64,000 bases of DNA from Elymus sibiricus (lineage: Eukaryota > Streptophyta > Magnoliopsida > Poales > Poaceae): positions 447,887,531-447,951,530 of the forward strand of contig CM077665.1 of assembly GCA_039707655.1 (NCBI GenBank), written 5' to 3'. The notes beneath the pieces are model-generated. The model was given only the letters and a program-made list of their open reading frames with translations. It was not told the DNA's origin and searched no databases. Each line of letters starts with the position of its first letter. The stretch's first letter is position 1. The position numbers were made by a program, and so were the translations under genes. Positions 10,026 through 23,284 of this stretch are shown here, in pieces.

Positions 10026-12406
10026 TCAAAATAAATCATGAAATGCATGAAAAATAGCAAATGAAGTCAGAAAAGGGTTGAAAAGTGATGATGCGGCTTT
10101 GAATGGTGCATATTGAATGCAGAAAAAGTCTTGAGTTAAAATATGTTTAAAAATATGAAATCCCTTTGTAATAGACGAGTTTTCGTCCGAAACCCTGATA
10201 CTTCGAAGGAGATTGTCCAGTTTGTACAAGAAGTGCATCCAGTTTTTCCCGTAACCCTCTCAACTTTTTAGCACATGCTATGTGGCTGAAATTATGATAC
10301 CATGCCAATTTTCAACCATTTCAGAGTTCATTTGCAGTGCTTTTCAATCTCAGGGTCATCTTAGCTCAAAATAAATCATGAAATGCATGAAAAATAGCAA
10401 ATGAAGTCAGAAAAGTGTTGAAAAGCGATGATGTGGCTTTGAATGGTGCATATTGAATGCAGAAAAAGTCTTGAGTTAAAATATTTTTAAAATATGAAAT
10501 CCCTTTTGTAATAGACGAGTTTCCGTCCGAAACCCTGATACTTCGAAGGAGATTGTCCAGTTTGTACACGAAGTGCATCCTGTTTTTCCCGTAACCCTCT
10601 CAACCTTTTAGCACATGCTATGTGGTTGAAATTAGGATACCATGCCAATTTTCAACCATTTCAGAGTTCATTTGCAGTGCTTTTCAATCTCAGAGTCATC
10701 TTAGCTCAAAATAAATCATGAAATGCATGAAAAATAGCAAATGAAGATAGAAAAGGGTTGAAAAGTGATGATGTGGCTTTTAATGGTGCATATTGAATGC
10801 AGAAAAAGTCTTGAGTTAACATATGTTTAAAAATATGAAATCCGTTTGTAATAGACGAGTTTTCGTCCGAAACCGTGATACTTCGAAGGAGATTGTCCAG
10901 TTTGTACAAGAAGTGCATCCTGTTTTTCCCGTAACCCTCTCAACTTTTTAGCACATGCTATGTGGGTGAAATTATGATACCATGCCAATTTTCAACCATT
11001 TCAGAGTTCATTTGCAGTGCTTTTCAATCTTAGGGTTACCTTAGCTCAAAATAAATCATGAAATGCATGAAAAATAGCAAATGAAGTTAGAAAAGGGTTG
11101 AAAAGTGATGACGTGGCTTTGAATGGTGCATATTGAATGCAGAAAAAGTCTTGAGTTAAAATATGTTTAAAAATATGAAATCCCTTTGTAATAGACGAGT
11201 TTTCGTCCGAATCCCTGATACTTCGAAGGAGATTGTCCAGTTTGTACAAGAAGTGCATCCAGTTTTTCCCGTAACCCTCTCAACTTTTTAGCACATGCTA
11301 TGTGGCTGAAATTATGATACCATGCCAATTTTCAACCATTTCAGAGTTCATTTGCAGTGCTTTTCAATCTCAGGGTCATCTTAGCTCAAAATAAATCATG
11401 AAATGCATGAAAAATAGCAAATGAAGTCAGAAAAGGGTTGAAAAGTGATGACGTGGCTTTGAATGGTGCATATTGAATGCAGAAAAAGTCTTGAGTTAAC
11501 ATATGTTTAAAAATATGAAATCCCTTTGTAATAGACGAGTTTTCGTCCGAAACCCTGATACTTCGAAGGAGATTGTCCAGTTTGTACACGAAGTGCATCC
11601 AGTTTTTCCCGTAACTTTCTCAACTTTTTAGCACATGCTATGTGAGTGAAATTATGATACCATGCCAATTTTCAACCATTTCAGAGTTCATTTGCAGTGC
11701 TTTTCAATCTCAGGGTCATCTTAGCTCAAAATAAATCATGAAATGCATGAAAAATAGCAAATGAAGTCAGAAAAGGGTTGAAAAGTGATGATGTGGCTTT
11801 GAATGGTGCATATTGAATGCAGAAAAAGTCTTGAGTTAAAATATGTTTAAAAATATGAAATCCCTTTTGTAATAGACGAGTTTTCGTCCGAAACCCTAAT
11901 ACTTCGAAGGAGATTGTCCAGTTTGTACACGAAGTGCATCCAGTTTTTCCCGTAACCCTCTCAACTTTTTAGCACATGCTATGTGGGTGAAATTATGATA
12001 CCATGCCAATTTTCAACCATTTCAGAGTTCATTTGCAGTGCTTTTCAATCTCAGGGTCATCTTAGCTCAAAATAAATCATGAAATGCATGAAAAATAGCA
12101 AATGATGTCAGAAAAGGGTTGAAAAGTGATGATGTGGCTTTGAATGGTGCATATTGAATGCAGAAAAAGTCTTGAGTTAAAATATGTTTAAAAATATGAA
12201 ATCCCTTTGTAATAGACATGTTTTCGTCCGAAACCCTAATACTTTGAAGGAGATTGTCCAGTTTCTACACGAAGTACATCCAGTTTTTCCCGTAACCCTC
12301 TCAACTTTTTAGCACATGCTATGTGGGTGAAATTATGATACCATGCCAATTTTCAACCATTCCAGAGTTCATTTGCAGTGCTTTCCAATCTCAGGGTCAT
12401 CTTAGC
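10026..12406. repeat. Domain B HOR copy 2 (7 monomers)
   Basis: Monomers at 10026, 10366, 10706, 11046, 11386, 11726 and 12067 form a complete 2381-bp copy, very close to copy 1 in order and in diagnostic sites. Private changes include ATCCGTTTG near 10841 and AATGATGTCAG near 12111. Confidence 0.92.
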
Positions 12407-15400
12407 TCAAAATAAATCATGAAATGCATGAAAAATAGCAAATGAAGTCAGAAAAGGGTTGAAAAGTGATGATGCGGCTTTGAATGGTGCATATTGAATG
12501 CAGAAAAAGTCTTGAGTTAAAATATGTTTAAAAATATGAAATCCCTTTGTAATAGACGAGTTTTCGTCCGAAACCCTGATACTTCGAAGGAGATTGTCCA
12601 GTTTGTACAAGAAGTGCATCCAGTTTTTCCCGTAACCCTCTCAACTTTTTAGCACATGCTATGTGGCTGAAATTATGATACCATGCCAATTTTCAACCAT
12701 TTCAGAGTTCATTTGCAGTGCTTTTCAATCTCAGGGTCATCTTAGCTCAAAATAAATCATGAAATGCATGAAAAATAGCAAATGAAGTCAGAAAAGTGTT
12801 GAAAAGCGATGATGTGGCTTTGAATGGTGCATATTGAATGCAGAAAAAGTCTTGAGTTAAAATATTTTTAAAATATGAAATCCCTTTTGTAATAGACGAG
12901 TTTCCGTCCGAAACCCTGATACTTCGAAGGAGATTGTCCAGTTTGTACACGAAGTGCATCCTGTTTTTCCCGTAACCCTCTCAACCTTTTAGCACATGCT
13001 ATGTGGGTGAAATTAGGATACCATGCCAATTTTCAACCATTTCAGAGTTCATTTGCAGTGCTTTTCAATCTCAGAGTCATCTTAGCTCAAAATAAATCAT
13101 GAAATGCATGAAAAATAGCAAATGAAGATAGAAAAGGGTTGAAAAGTGATGATGTGGCTTTTAATGGTGCATATTGAATGCAGAAAAAGTCTTGAGTTAA
13201 CATATGTTTAAAAATATGAAATCCCTTTGTAATAGACGAGTTTTCGTCCGAAACCGTGATACTTCGAAGGAGATTGTCCAGTTTGTACAAGAAGTGCATC
13301 CTGTTTTTCCCGTAACCCTCTCAACTTTTTAGCACATGCTATGTGGGTGAAATTATGATACCATGCCAATTTTCAACCATTTCAGAGTTCATTTGCAGTG
13401 CTTTTCAATCTCAGGGTTACCTTAGCTCAAAATAAATCATGAAATGCATGAAAAATAGCAAATGAAGTTAGAAAAGGGTTGAAAAGTGATGACGTGGCTT
13501 TGAATGGTGCATATTGAATGCAGAAAAAGTCTTGAGTTAAAATATGTTTAAAAATATGAAATCCCTTTGTAATAGACGAGTTTTCGTCCGAATCCCTGAT
13601 ACTTCGAAGGAGATTGTCCAGTTTGTAAAAGAAGTGCATCCAGTTTTTCCCGTAACCCTCTCAACTTTTTAGCACATGCTATGTGGCTGAAATTATGATA
13701 CCATGCCAATTTTCAACCATTTCAGAGTTCATTTGCAGTGCTTTTCAATCTCAGGGTCATCTTAGCTCAAAATAAATCATGAAATGCATGAAAAATAGCA
13801 AATGAAGTCAGAAAAGGGTTGAAAAGTGATGACGTGGCTTTGAATGGTGCATATTGAATGCAGAAAAAGTCTTGAGTTAACATATGTTTAAAAATATGAA
13901 ATCCCTTTGTAATAGACGAGTTTTCGTCCGAAACCCTGATACTTCGAAGGAGATTGTCCAGTTTGTACACGAAGTGCATCCAGTTTTTCCCGTAACTTTC
14001 TCAACTTTTTAGCACATGCTATGTGAGTGAAATTATGATACCATGCCAATTTTCAACCATTTCATAGTTCATTTGCAGTGCTTTTCAATCTCAGGGTCAT
14101 CTTAGCTCAAAATAAATCATGAAATGCATGAAAAATAGCAAATGAAGTCAGAAAAGGGTTGAAAAGTGATGATGTGGCTTTGAATGGTGCATATTGAATG
14201 CAGAAAAAGTCTTGAGTTAAAATATGTTTAAAAATATGAAATCCCTTTTGTAATAGACGAGTTTTCGTCCGAAACCCTAATACTTCGAAGGAGATTGTCC
14301 AGTTTGTACACGAAGTGCATCCAGTTTTTCCCGTAACCCTCTCAACTTTTTAGCACATGCTATGTGGGTGAAATTATGATACCATGCCAATTTTCAACCA
14401 TTTCAGAGTTCATTTGCAGTGCTTTTCAATCTCAGGGTCATCTTAGCTCAAAATAAATCATGAAATGCATGAAAAATAGCAAATGAAGTCAGAAAAGGGT
14501 TGAAAAGTGATGATGTGGCTTTGAATGGTCCATATTGAATGCAGAAAAAGTCTTGAGTTAAAATATGTTTAAAAATATGAAATCCCTTTGTAATAGACGA
14601 GTTTTTGTCTGAAACCCTCATATTTCGAAGGAGATTGTCCAGTTTGTACACGAAGTGCATCCAGTTTTTCCCGTAACCCTCTCAACTTTTTAGCACATGC
14701 TATGTGGGTGAAATTATGATACCATGCCAATTTTCAACCATTTCAGAGTTCATTTGCAGTGCTTTTCAATCTCAGGGTTACCTTAGCTCAAAATAAATCA
14801 TGAAATGCATGAAAAATAGCAAATGAAGTTAGAAAAGGGTTGAAAAGTGATGACGTGGCTTTGAATGGTGCATATTGAATGCAGAAAAAGTCTTGAGTTA
14901 AAATATGTTTAAAAATATGAAATCCCTTTGTAATAGACGAGTTTTCGTCCGAATCCCTGATACTTCGAAGGAGATTGTCCAGTTTGTACAAGAAGTGCAT
15001 CCAGTTTTTCCCGTAACCCTCTCAACTTTTTAGCACATGCTATGTGGCTGAAATTATGATACCATGCCAATTTTCAACCATTTCAGAGTTCATTTGCAGT
15101 GCTTTTCAATCTCAGGGTCATCTTAGCTCAAAATAAATCATGAAATGCATGAAAAATAGCAAATGAAGTCAGAAAAGGGTTGAAAAGTGATGACGTGGCT
15201 TTGAATGGTGCATATTGAATGCAGAAAAAGTCTTGAGTTAACATATGTTTAAAAATATGAAATCCCTTTGTAATAGACGAGTTTTCGTCCGAAACCCTGA
15301 TACTTCGAAGGAGATTGTCCAGTTTGTACACGAAGTGCATCCAGTTTTTCCCGTAACTTTCTCAACTTTTTAGCACATGCTATGTGAGTGAAATTATGAT

Positions 15401-16148
15401 ACCATGCCAATTTTCAACCATTTCATAGTTCATTTGCAGTGCTTTTCAATCTCAGGGTCATCTTAGCTCAAAATAAATCATGAAATGCATGAAAAATAGC
15501 AAATGAAGTCAGAAAAGGGTTGAAAAGTGATGATGTGGCTTTGAATGGTGCATATTGAATGCAGAAAAAGTCTTGAGTTAAAATATGTTTAAAAATATGA
15601 AATCCCTTTTGTAATAGACGAGTTTTCGTCCGAAACCCTAATACTTCGAAGGAGATTGTCCAGTTTGTACACGAAGTGCATCCAGTTTTTCCCGTAACCC
15701 TCTCAACTTTTTAGCACATGCTATGTGGGTGAAATTATGATACCATGCCAATTTTCAACCAGTTCAGAGTTCATTTGCAGTGCTTTTCAATCTCAGGGTC
15801 ATCTTAGCTCAAAATAAATCATGAAATGCATGAAAAATAGCAAATCAAGTCAGAAAAGGGTTGAAAAGTGATGATGTGGCTTTGAATGGTCCATATTGAA
15901 TGCAGAAAAAGTCTTGAGTTAAAATATGTTTAAAAATATGAAATCCCTTTGTAATAGACATGTTTTCGTCCGAAACCCTAATACTTTGAAGGAGATTGTC
16001 CAGTTTCTACACGAAGTACATCCAGTTTTTCCCGTAACCCTCTCAACTTTTTAGCACATGCTATGTGGGTGAAATTATGATACCATGCCAATTTTCAACC
16101 ATTCCAGAGTTCATTTGCAGTGCTTTCCAATCTCAGGGTCATCTTAGC
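12407..16148. repeat. Domain B HOR copy 3, expanded to 11 monomers
   Basis: Monomers start at 12407, 12747, 13087, 13427, 13767, 14107, 14448, 14788, 15128, 15468 and 15809. The order of HOR positions is 1-2-3-4-5-6-(variant 7)-4-5-6-7. Positions 4 to 7 are therefore present twice, as 13427-14787 and 14788-16148, each 1361 bp. This is the signature of unequal exchange between misaligned copies. The first position-7 unit (14448) is not a normal position-7 monomer; see the separate finding. Confidence 0.9.
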
Positions 16149-17848
16149 TCAAAATAAATCATGAAATGCATGAAAAATAGCAAATGAAGTCAGAAAAGGG
16201 TTGAAAAGTGATGATGCGGCTTTGAATGGTGCATATTGAATGCAGAAAAAGTCTTGAGTTAAAATATGTTTAAAAATATGAAATCCCTTTGTAATAGACG
16301 AGTTTTCGTCCGAAACCCTGATACTTCGAAGGAGATTGTCCAGTTTGTACAAGAAGTGCATCCAGTTTTTCCCGTAACCCTCTCAACTTTTTAGCACATG
16401 CTATGTGGCTGAAATTATGATACCATGCCAATTTTCAACCATTTCAGAGTTCATTTGCAGTGCTTTTCAATCTCAGGGTCATCTTAGCTCAAAATAAATC
16501 ATGAAATGCATGAAAAATAGCAAATGAAGTCAGAAAAGTGTTGAAAAGTGATGATGTGGCTTTGAATGGTGCATATTGAATGCAGAAAAAGTCTTGAGTT
16601 AAAATATTTTTAAAATATGAAATCCCTTTTGTAATAGACGAGTTTCCGTCCGAAACCCTGATACTTCGAAGGAGATTGTCCAGTTTGTACACGAAGTGCA
16701 TCCTGTTTTTCCCGTAACCCTCTCAACCTTTTAGCACATGCTATGTGGGTGAAATTAGGATACCATGCCAATTTTCAACCATTTCAGAGTTCATTTGCAG
16801 TGCTTTTCAATCTCAGAGTCATCTTAGCTCAAAATAAATCATGAAATGCATGAAAAATAGCAAATGAAGATAGAAAAGGGATGAAAAGTGATGATGTGGC
16901 TTTTAATGGTGCATATTGAATGCAGAAAAAGTCTTGAGTTAACATATGTTTAAAAATATGAAATCCCTTTGTAATAGACGAGTTTTCGTCCGAAACCGTG
17001 ATACTTCGAAGGAGATTGTCCAGTTTGTACAAGAAGTGCATCCTCTTTTTCCCGTAACCCTCTCAACTTTTTAGCACATGCTATGTGGGTGAAATTATGA
17101 TACCATGCCAATTTTCAACCATTTCAGAGTTCATTTGCAGTGCTTTTCAATCTCAGGGTTACCTTAGCTCAAAATAAATCATGAAATGCATGAAAAATAG
17201 CAAATGAAGTTAGAAAAGGGTTGAAAAGTGATGACGTGGCTTTGAATGGTGCATATTGAATGCAGAAAAAGTCTTGAGTTAAAATATGTTTAAAAATATG
17301 AAATCCCTTTGTAATAGACGAGTTTTCGTCCGAAACCCTGATACTTCGAAGGAGATTGTCCAGTTTGTACAAGAAGTGCATCCAGTTTTTCCCGTAACCC
17401 TCTCAACTTTTTAGCACATGCTATGTGGCTGAAATTATGATACCATGCCAATTTTCAACCATTTCAGAGTTCATTTGCAGTGCTTTTCAATCTCAGGGTC
17501 ATCTTAGCTCAAAATAAATCATGAAATGCATGAAAAATAGCAAATGAAGTCAGAAAAGGGTTGAAAAGTGATGACGTGGCTTTGAATGGTGCATATTGAA
17601 TGCAGAAAAAGTCTTGAGTTAACATATGTTTAAAAATATGAAATCCCTTTGTAATAGACGAGTTTTCGTCCGAAACCCTGATACTTCGAAGGAGATTGTC
17701 CAGTTTGTACACGAAGTGCATCCAGTTTTTCCCGTAACTTTCTCAACTTTTTAGCACATGCTATGTGGGTGAAATTATGATACCATGCCAATTTTCAACC
17801 ATTTCAGAGTTCATTTGCAGTGCTTTTCAATCTCAGGGTCATCTTAGC
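16149..17848. repeat. Domain B HOR copy 4, truncated after 5 monomers
   Basis: Monomers at 16149, 16489, 16829, 17169 and 17509 follow HOR positions 1 to 5. The next monomer at 17849 is of domain C type (GCTTTCAATGG, GTCTAGAG), so the 7-mer stops between positions 5 and 6. The position-5 unit still carries GTAACTTTCTC but has GTGGGTGAA where the earlier copies have GTGAGTGAA, so the junction probably lies in its last third. Confidence 0.85.
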
Positions 17849-19545
17849 TCAAAATAAATCATGAAATGCATGAAAAATAGCAAATGAAGTCAGAAAAGGG
17901 TTGAAAAGTGATGATGTGGCTTTCAATGGTGCATATTGAATGCAAAAAAAGTCTAGAGTTAAAATATGTTTAAAATATGAAATCCCTTTGTAATAGACGA
18001 GTTTTCGTCCGAAACCCTGATACTTCGAAGGAGATTGTCCAGTTTCTACACGAAGTGCATCCAGTTTTTCCCGTAACTTTCTCAACTTTTTAGCACATGC
18101 TATGTGGGTGAAATTATGATACCATGCCAGTTTTCAACCATTTCAGAGTTCATTTGCAGTGCTTTTCAATTTCAGGGTCATCTTAGCTCAAAATAAATCA
18201 TGAAATGCATGAAAAATAGCAAATGAAGTCAGAAAAGGGTTGAAAAGTGATGATGTGGCTTTGAATGGTGCATATTGAATGCAGAAAAAGTCTTGAGTTA
18301 AAATATGTTTAAAAAAATAAAATCCGTTTGTAATAGAGGAGTTTTCGTCCGAAACCCTGATACTTCGAAGGAGATTGTCCAGTTTGTACACGAAGTGCAT
18401 CCAGTTTTTCCCGTAACCCTCTCAACTTTTTAGCACATGCTATGTGGGTGAAATTATGATACCATGCCAATTTTCAACCATTTCAGAGTTCATTTGCAGT
18501 GCTTTTCAATCTCAGGGTCATCTTAGCTCAAAATAAATCATGAAATGCATGAAAAATAGCAAATGAAGTCAGAAAAGGGTTGAAAAGTGATGACGTGGCT
18601 TTGAATGGTGCATATTGAATGCAGAAAAAGTCTTGAGTTAAAATATGTTTAAAAAAATGAAATCCCTTTGTAATTGACATGTTTTCGTCCGAAACCCTGA
18701 TACTTCGAAGGAGATTGTCCAGTTTGTACACGAAGTGCATCCAGTTTTTCCCGTAACGTTCTCAACTTTTTAGCACATGCTATGTGGGTGAAATTATGAT
18801 ACCATGCCAATTTTCAACCATTTCAGAGTTCATTTGCAGTGCTTTTCAATCTCAGGGTCATCTTAGCTCAAAATAAATCATGAAATGCATGAAAAATAGC
18901 AAATGAAGTTAGAAAAGGGTTGAAAAGTGATGACGTGGCTTTGAATGGTGCATATTGAATGCAGAAAAAGTCTTGAGTTAAAATATGTTTAAAAAATGAA
19001 ATCCCTTTGTAATAGACGAGTTTTCGTCCGAAACCCTGATACTTCGAAGGAGATTGTCCAGTTTGTAAACGAAGTGCATCCAGTTTTTCCCATAACCCTC
19101 TCAACTTTTTAGCACATGCTATGTGGGTGAAATTATGATACCATGCCAATTTTCAACCATTTCAGAGTTCATTTGCAGTGCTTTTCAATCTCAGAGTCAT
19201 CTTAGCTCAAAATAAATCATGAAATGCATGAAAAATAGCAAATGAAGATAGAAAAGGGTTGAAAAGTGATGATGTGGCTTTTAATGGTGCATATTGAATG
19301 CAGAAAAAGTCTTGAGTTAACATATGTTTAAAAATATGAAATCCATTTGTAATAGACGAGTTTCCGTCCAAAACCCTGATACTTCGAAGGAGATTGTCCA
19401 GTTTGTACAAGAAGTGCATCCTGTTTTCCCGTAACCCTCTCAACTTTTTAGCACATGCTATGTGGGTGAAATTATGATACCATGCCAATTTTCAACCATT
19501 TCAGAGTTCATTTGCAGTGCTTTTCAATCTCAGGGTTACCTTAGC
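17849..19545. repeat. S1-N-M-G-L block, copy 1
   Basis: Monomers at 17849 (S1: GCTTTCAATGG, GTCTAGAG), 18188 (N: AAAATAAAATCCG, AGAGGAG), 18528 (M with TAATTGACATG), 18868 (G type) and 19207 (L type with a 1-bp deletion in GTTTTCCCG). The same order recurs at 27361. S1 and N types occur nowhere else in domain C. Confidence 0.85.
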
Positions 19546-21242
19546 TCAAAATAAATCATGAAATGCATGAAAAATAGCAAATGAAGTTAGAAAAGGGTTG
19601 AAAAGTGATGACGTGGCTTTGAATGGTGCATATTGAATGCAGAAAAAGTCTTGAGTTAAAATATGTTTAAAAAATGAAATCCCTTTGTAATAGACGAGTT
19701 TTCGTCCGAAACCCTGATACTTCGAAGGAGATTGTCCAGTTTGTACACGAAGTGCATCCAGTTTTTCCCGTAACGTTCTCAACTTTTTAGCACATGCTAT
19801 GTGGGTGAAATTATGATACCATGCCAATTTTCAACCATTTCAGAGTTCATTTGCAGTGCTTTTCAATCTCAGGGTCATCTTAGCTCAAAATAAATCATGA
19901 AATGCATGAAAAATAGCAAATGAAGTCAGAAAAGGGTTGAAAAGTGATGACGTGGCTTTGAATGGTGCATATTGAATGCAGAAAATGTCTTGAGTTAAAA
20001 TATGTTTAAAAAAATGAAATCCCTTTGTAATAGACATGTTTTCGTCCGAAACCCTGATACTTCGAAGGAGATTGTCCAGTTTGTACACGAAGTGCATCCA
20101 GTTTTTCCCGTAGCGTTCTCAACTTTTTAGCACATGCTATGTGGGTGAAATTATGATACCATGCCAATTTTCAACCATTTCAGAGTTCATTTGCAGTGCT
20201 TTTCAATCTCAGGGTCATCTTAGCTCAAAATAAATCATGAAATGCATGAAAAATAGCAAATGAAGTCAGAAAAGGGTTGAAAAGTGATGACGTGGCTTTG
20301 AATGGTGCATATTGAATGCAGAAAAAGTCTTGAGTTAAAATATGTTTAAAAAAATGAAATCCCTTTGTAATAGACATGTTTTCGTCCGAAACCCTGATAC
20401 TTCGAAGGAGATTGTCCAGTTTGTACACGAAGTGCATCCAGTTTTTCCCGTAACCCTCTCAACTTTTTAGCACATGCTATGTGGGTGAAATTATGATACC
20501 ATGCCAATTTTCAACCATTTCAGAGTTCATTTGCAGTGCTTTTCAATCTCAGAGTCATCTTAGCTCAAAATAAATCATGAAATGCATGAAAAATAGCAAA
20601 TGAAGATAGAAAAGGGTTGAAAAGTGATGACGTGGCTTTTAATGGTGCATATTGAATGCAGAAAAAGTCTTGAGTTAACATATGTTTAAAAATATGAAAT
20701 CTCTTTGTAATAGACGAGTTTCCGTCCGAAACCCTGATACTTCGAAGGAGATTGTCCAGTTTGTACAAGAAGTGCATCCTGTTTTTCCCGTAACCCTCTC
20801 AACTTTTTAGCACATGCTATGTGGGTGAAATTATGATACCATGCCAATTTTCAACCATTTCAGAGTTCATTTGCAGTGCTTTTCAATCTCAGGGTTACCT
20901 TAGCTCAAAATAAATCATGAAATGCATGAAAAATAGCAAATGAAGTTAGAAAAGGGTTGAAAAGTGATGACGTGGCTTTGAATGGTGCATATTGAATGCA
21001 GAAAAACTCTTGAGTTAAAATATGTTTAAAAAATGAAATCCCTTTGTAATAGACGAGTTTTCGTCCGAAACCCTGATACTTCGAAGGAGATTGTCCAGTT
21101 TGTACACGAAGTGCATCCAGTTTTTCCCGTAACGTCTCAACTTTTTAGCACATGCTATGTGGGTGAAATTATGATACCATGCCAATTTTCAACCATTTCA
21201 GAGTTCATTTGCAGTGCTTTTCAATCTCAGGGTCATCTTAGC

Positions 21243-23284
21243 TCAAAATAAATCATGAAATGCATGAAAAATAGCAAATGAAGTCAGAAAAGGGTTGAAA
21301 AGTGATGAAGTGGCTTTGAATGGTGCATATTGAATGCAGAAAAAGTCTTGAGTTAAAATATGTTTAAAAAAATGAAATCCCTTTGTAATAGACATGTTTT
21401 CGTCCGAAACCCTGATACTTCGAAGGAGATTGTCCAGTTTGTACACGAAGTGCATCCAGTTTTTCCCGTAGCGTTCTCAACTTTTTAGCACATGCTATGT
21501 GGGTGAAATTATGATACCATGCCAATTTTCAACCATTTCAGAGTTCATTTGCAGTGCTTTTCAATCTCAGGGTCATCTTAGCTCAAAATAAATCATGAAA
21601 TGCATGAAAAATAGCAAATGAAGTCAGAAAAGGGTTGAAAAGTGATGACGTGGCTTTGAATGGTGCATATTGAATGCAGAAAAAGTCTTGAGTTAAAATA
21701 TGTTTAAAAAAATGAAATCCCTTTGTAATTGACATGTTTTCGTCCGAAACCCTGATACTTCGAAGGAGATTGTCCAGTTTGTACACGAAGTGCATCCAGT
21801 TTTTCCCGTAACGTTCTCAACTTTTTAGCACATGCTATGTGGGTGAAATTATGATACCATGCCAATTTTCAACCATTTCAGAGTTCATTTGCAGTGCTTT
21901 TCAATCTCAGGGTCATCTTAGCTCAAAATAAATCATGAAATGCATGAAAAATAGCAAATGAAGTCAGAAAAGGGTTGAAAAGTGATGACGTGGCTTTGAA
22001 TGGTGCATATTGAATGCAGAAAAAGTCTTGAGTTAAAATATGTTTAAAAAAAATGAAATCCCTTTGTAATAGACATGTTTTCGTCCGAAACCCTGATACT
22101 TCGAAGGAGATTGTCCAGTTTGTACACGAAGTGCATCCAGTTTTTCCCGTAGCATTCTCAACTTTTTAGCACATGCTATGTGGGTGAAATTATGATACCA
22201 TGCCAATTTTCAACCATTTCAGAGTTCATTTGCAGTGCTTTTCAATCTCAGGGTCATCTTAGCTCAAAATAAATCATGAAATGCATGAAAAATAGCAAAT
22301 GAAGTCAGAAAAGGGTTGAAAAGTGATGACGTGGCTTTGAATGGTGCATATTGAATGCAGAAAAAGTCTTGAGTTAAAATATGTTTAAAAAAATGAAATC
22401 CCTTTGTAATTGACATGTTTTCGTCCGAAACCCTGATACTTCGAAGGAGATTGTCCAGTTTGTACACGAAGTGCATCCAGTTTTTCCCGTAACGTTCTCA
22501 ACTTTTTAGCACATGCTATGTGGGTGAAATTATGATACCATGCCAATTTTCAACCATTTCAGAGTTCATTTGCAGTGCTTTTCAATCTCAGGGTCATCTT
22601 AGCTCAAAATAAATCATGAAATGCATGAAAAATAGCAAATGAAGTCAGAAAAGGGTTGAAAAGTGATGACGTGGCTTTGAATGGTGCATATTGAATGCAG
22701 AAAAAGTCTTGAGTTAAAATATGTTTAAAAAAAATGAAATCCCTTTGTAATAGACATGTTTTCGTCCGAAACCCTGATACTTCGAAGGAGATTGTCCAGT
22801 TTGTACACGAAGTGCATCCAGTTTTTCCCGTAGCGTTCTCAACTTTTTAGCACATGCTATGTGGGTGAAATTATGATACCATGCCAATTTTCAACCATTT
22901 CAGAGTTCATTTGCAGTGCTTTTCAATCTCAGGGTCATCTTAGCTCAAAATAAATCATGAAATGCATGAAAAATAGCAAATGAAGTCAGAAAAGGGTTGA
23001 AAAGTGATGACGTGGCTTTGAATGGTGCATATTGAATGCAGAAAAAGTCTTGAGTTAAAATATGTTTAAAAAAATGAAATCCCTTTGTAATTGACATGTT
23101 TTCGTCCGAAACCCTGATACTTCGAAGGAGATTGTCCAGTTTGTACACGAAGTGCATCCAGTTTTTCCCGTAACGTTCTCAACTTTTTAGCACATGCTAT
23201 GTGGCTGAAATTATGATACCATGCCAATTTTCAACCATTTCAGAGTTCATTTGCAGTGCTTTTCAATCTCAGGGTCATCTTAGC
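21243..23284. repeat. Three tandem copies of an M1-M3 dimer (~681 bp)
   Basis: Dimers start at 21243, 21923 and 22604 and end at 23284, so the period is 680-681 bp. In each dimer the first monomer has GACATG and GTAGCGTTCTC (GTAGCATTCTC in the second copy). The second monomer has TAATTGACATG and GTAACGTTCTC. The first monomers of copies 2 and 3 are 341 bp because of one extra A in the A-run before ATGAAATCCC. This is a local dimer amplification inside domain C. Confidence 0.88.

Larger units (their letters stand above)
7305..17848. repeat. Domain B: 7-mer higher-order repeat, 2381 bp
   Basis: Monomer variants recur every seven units with a 2381-bp period. The phase marker GATGATGCGGC occurs in the monomers starting 7645, 10026, 12407 and 16149. 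Position 2 (7985, 10366, 12747, 16489) has AAAATATTTTTAAAATATG and GAGTTTCCGTCC. Position 3 (8325, 10706, 13087, 16829) has GAAGATAG and AAACCGTGATAC. Position 4 (8665, 11046, 13427, 14788) has CGAATCCCTG; its last copy at 17169 has reverted to CGAAACCCTG. Position 5 (9005, 11386, 13767, 15128, 17509) has GTAACTTTCTC. Position 6 (9345, 11726, 14107, 15468) has a CCCTTTTGTAATAG run that makes it 341 bp. Position 7 (7305, 9686, 12067, 15809) has CATGTTTTCG and TACATCC. The unit at 7305 is a position-7 monomer, so the HOR probably begins there. Confidence 0.92.

Noticed and set aside
21033..21251. Forward-strand frame of 72 codons
   Set aside because: It exists only because the unit at 20905 has a 2-bp shortening in GTAACGTCTC. 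It is otherwise ordinary satellite sequence.
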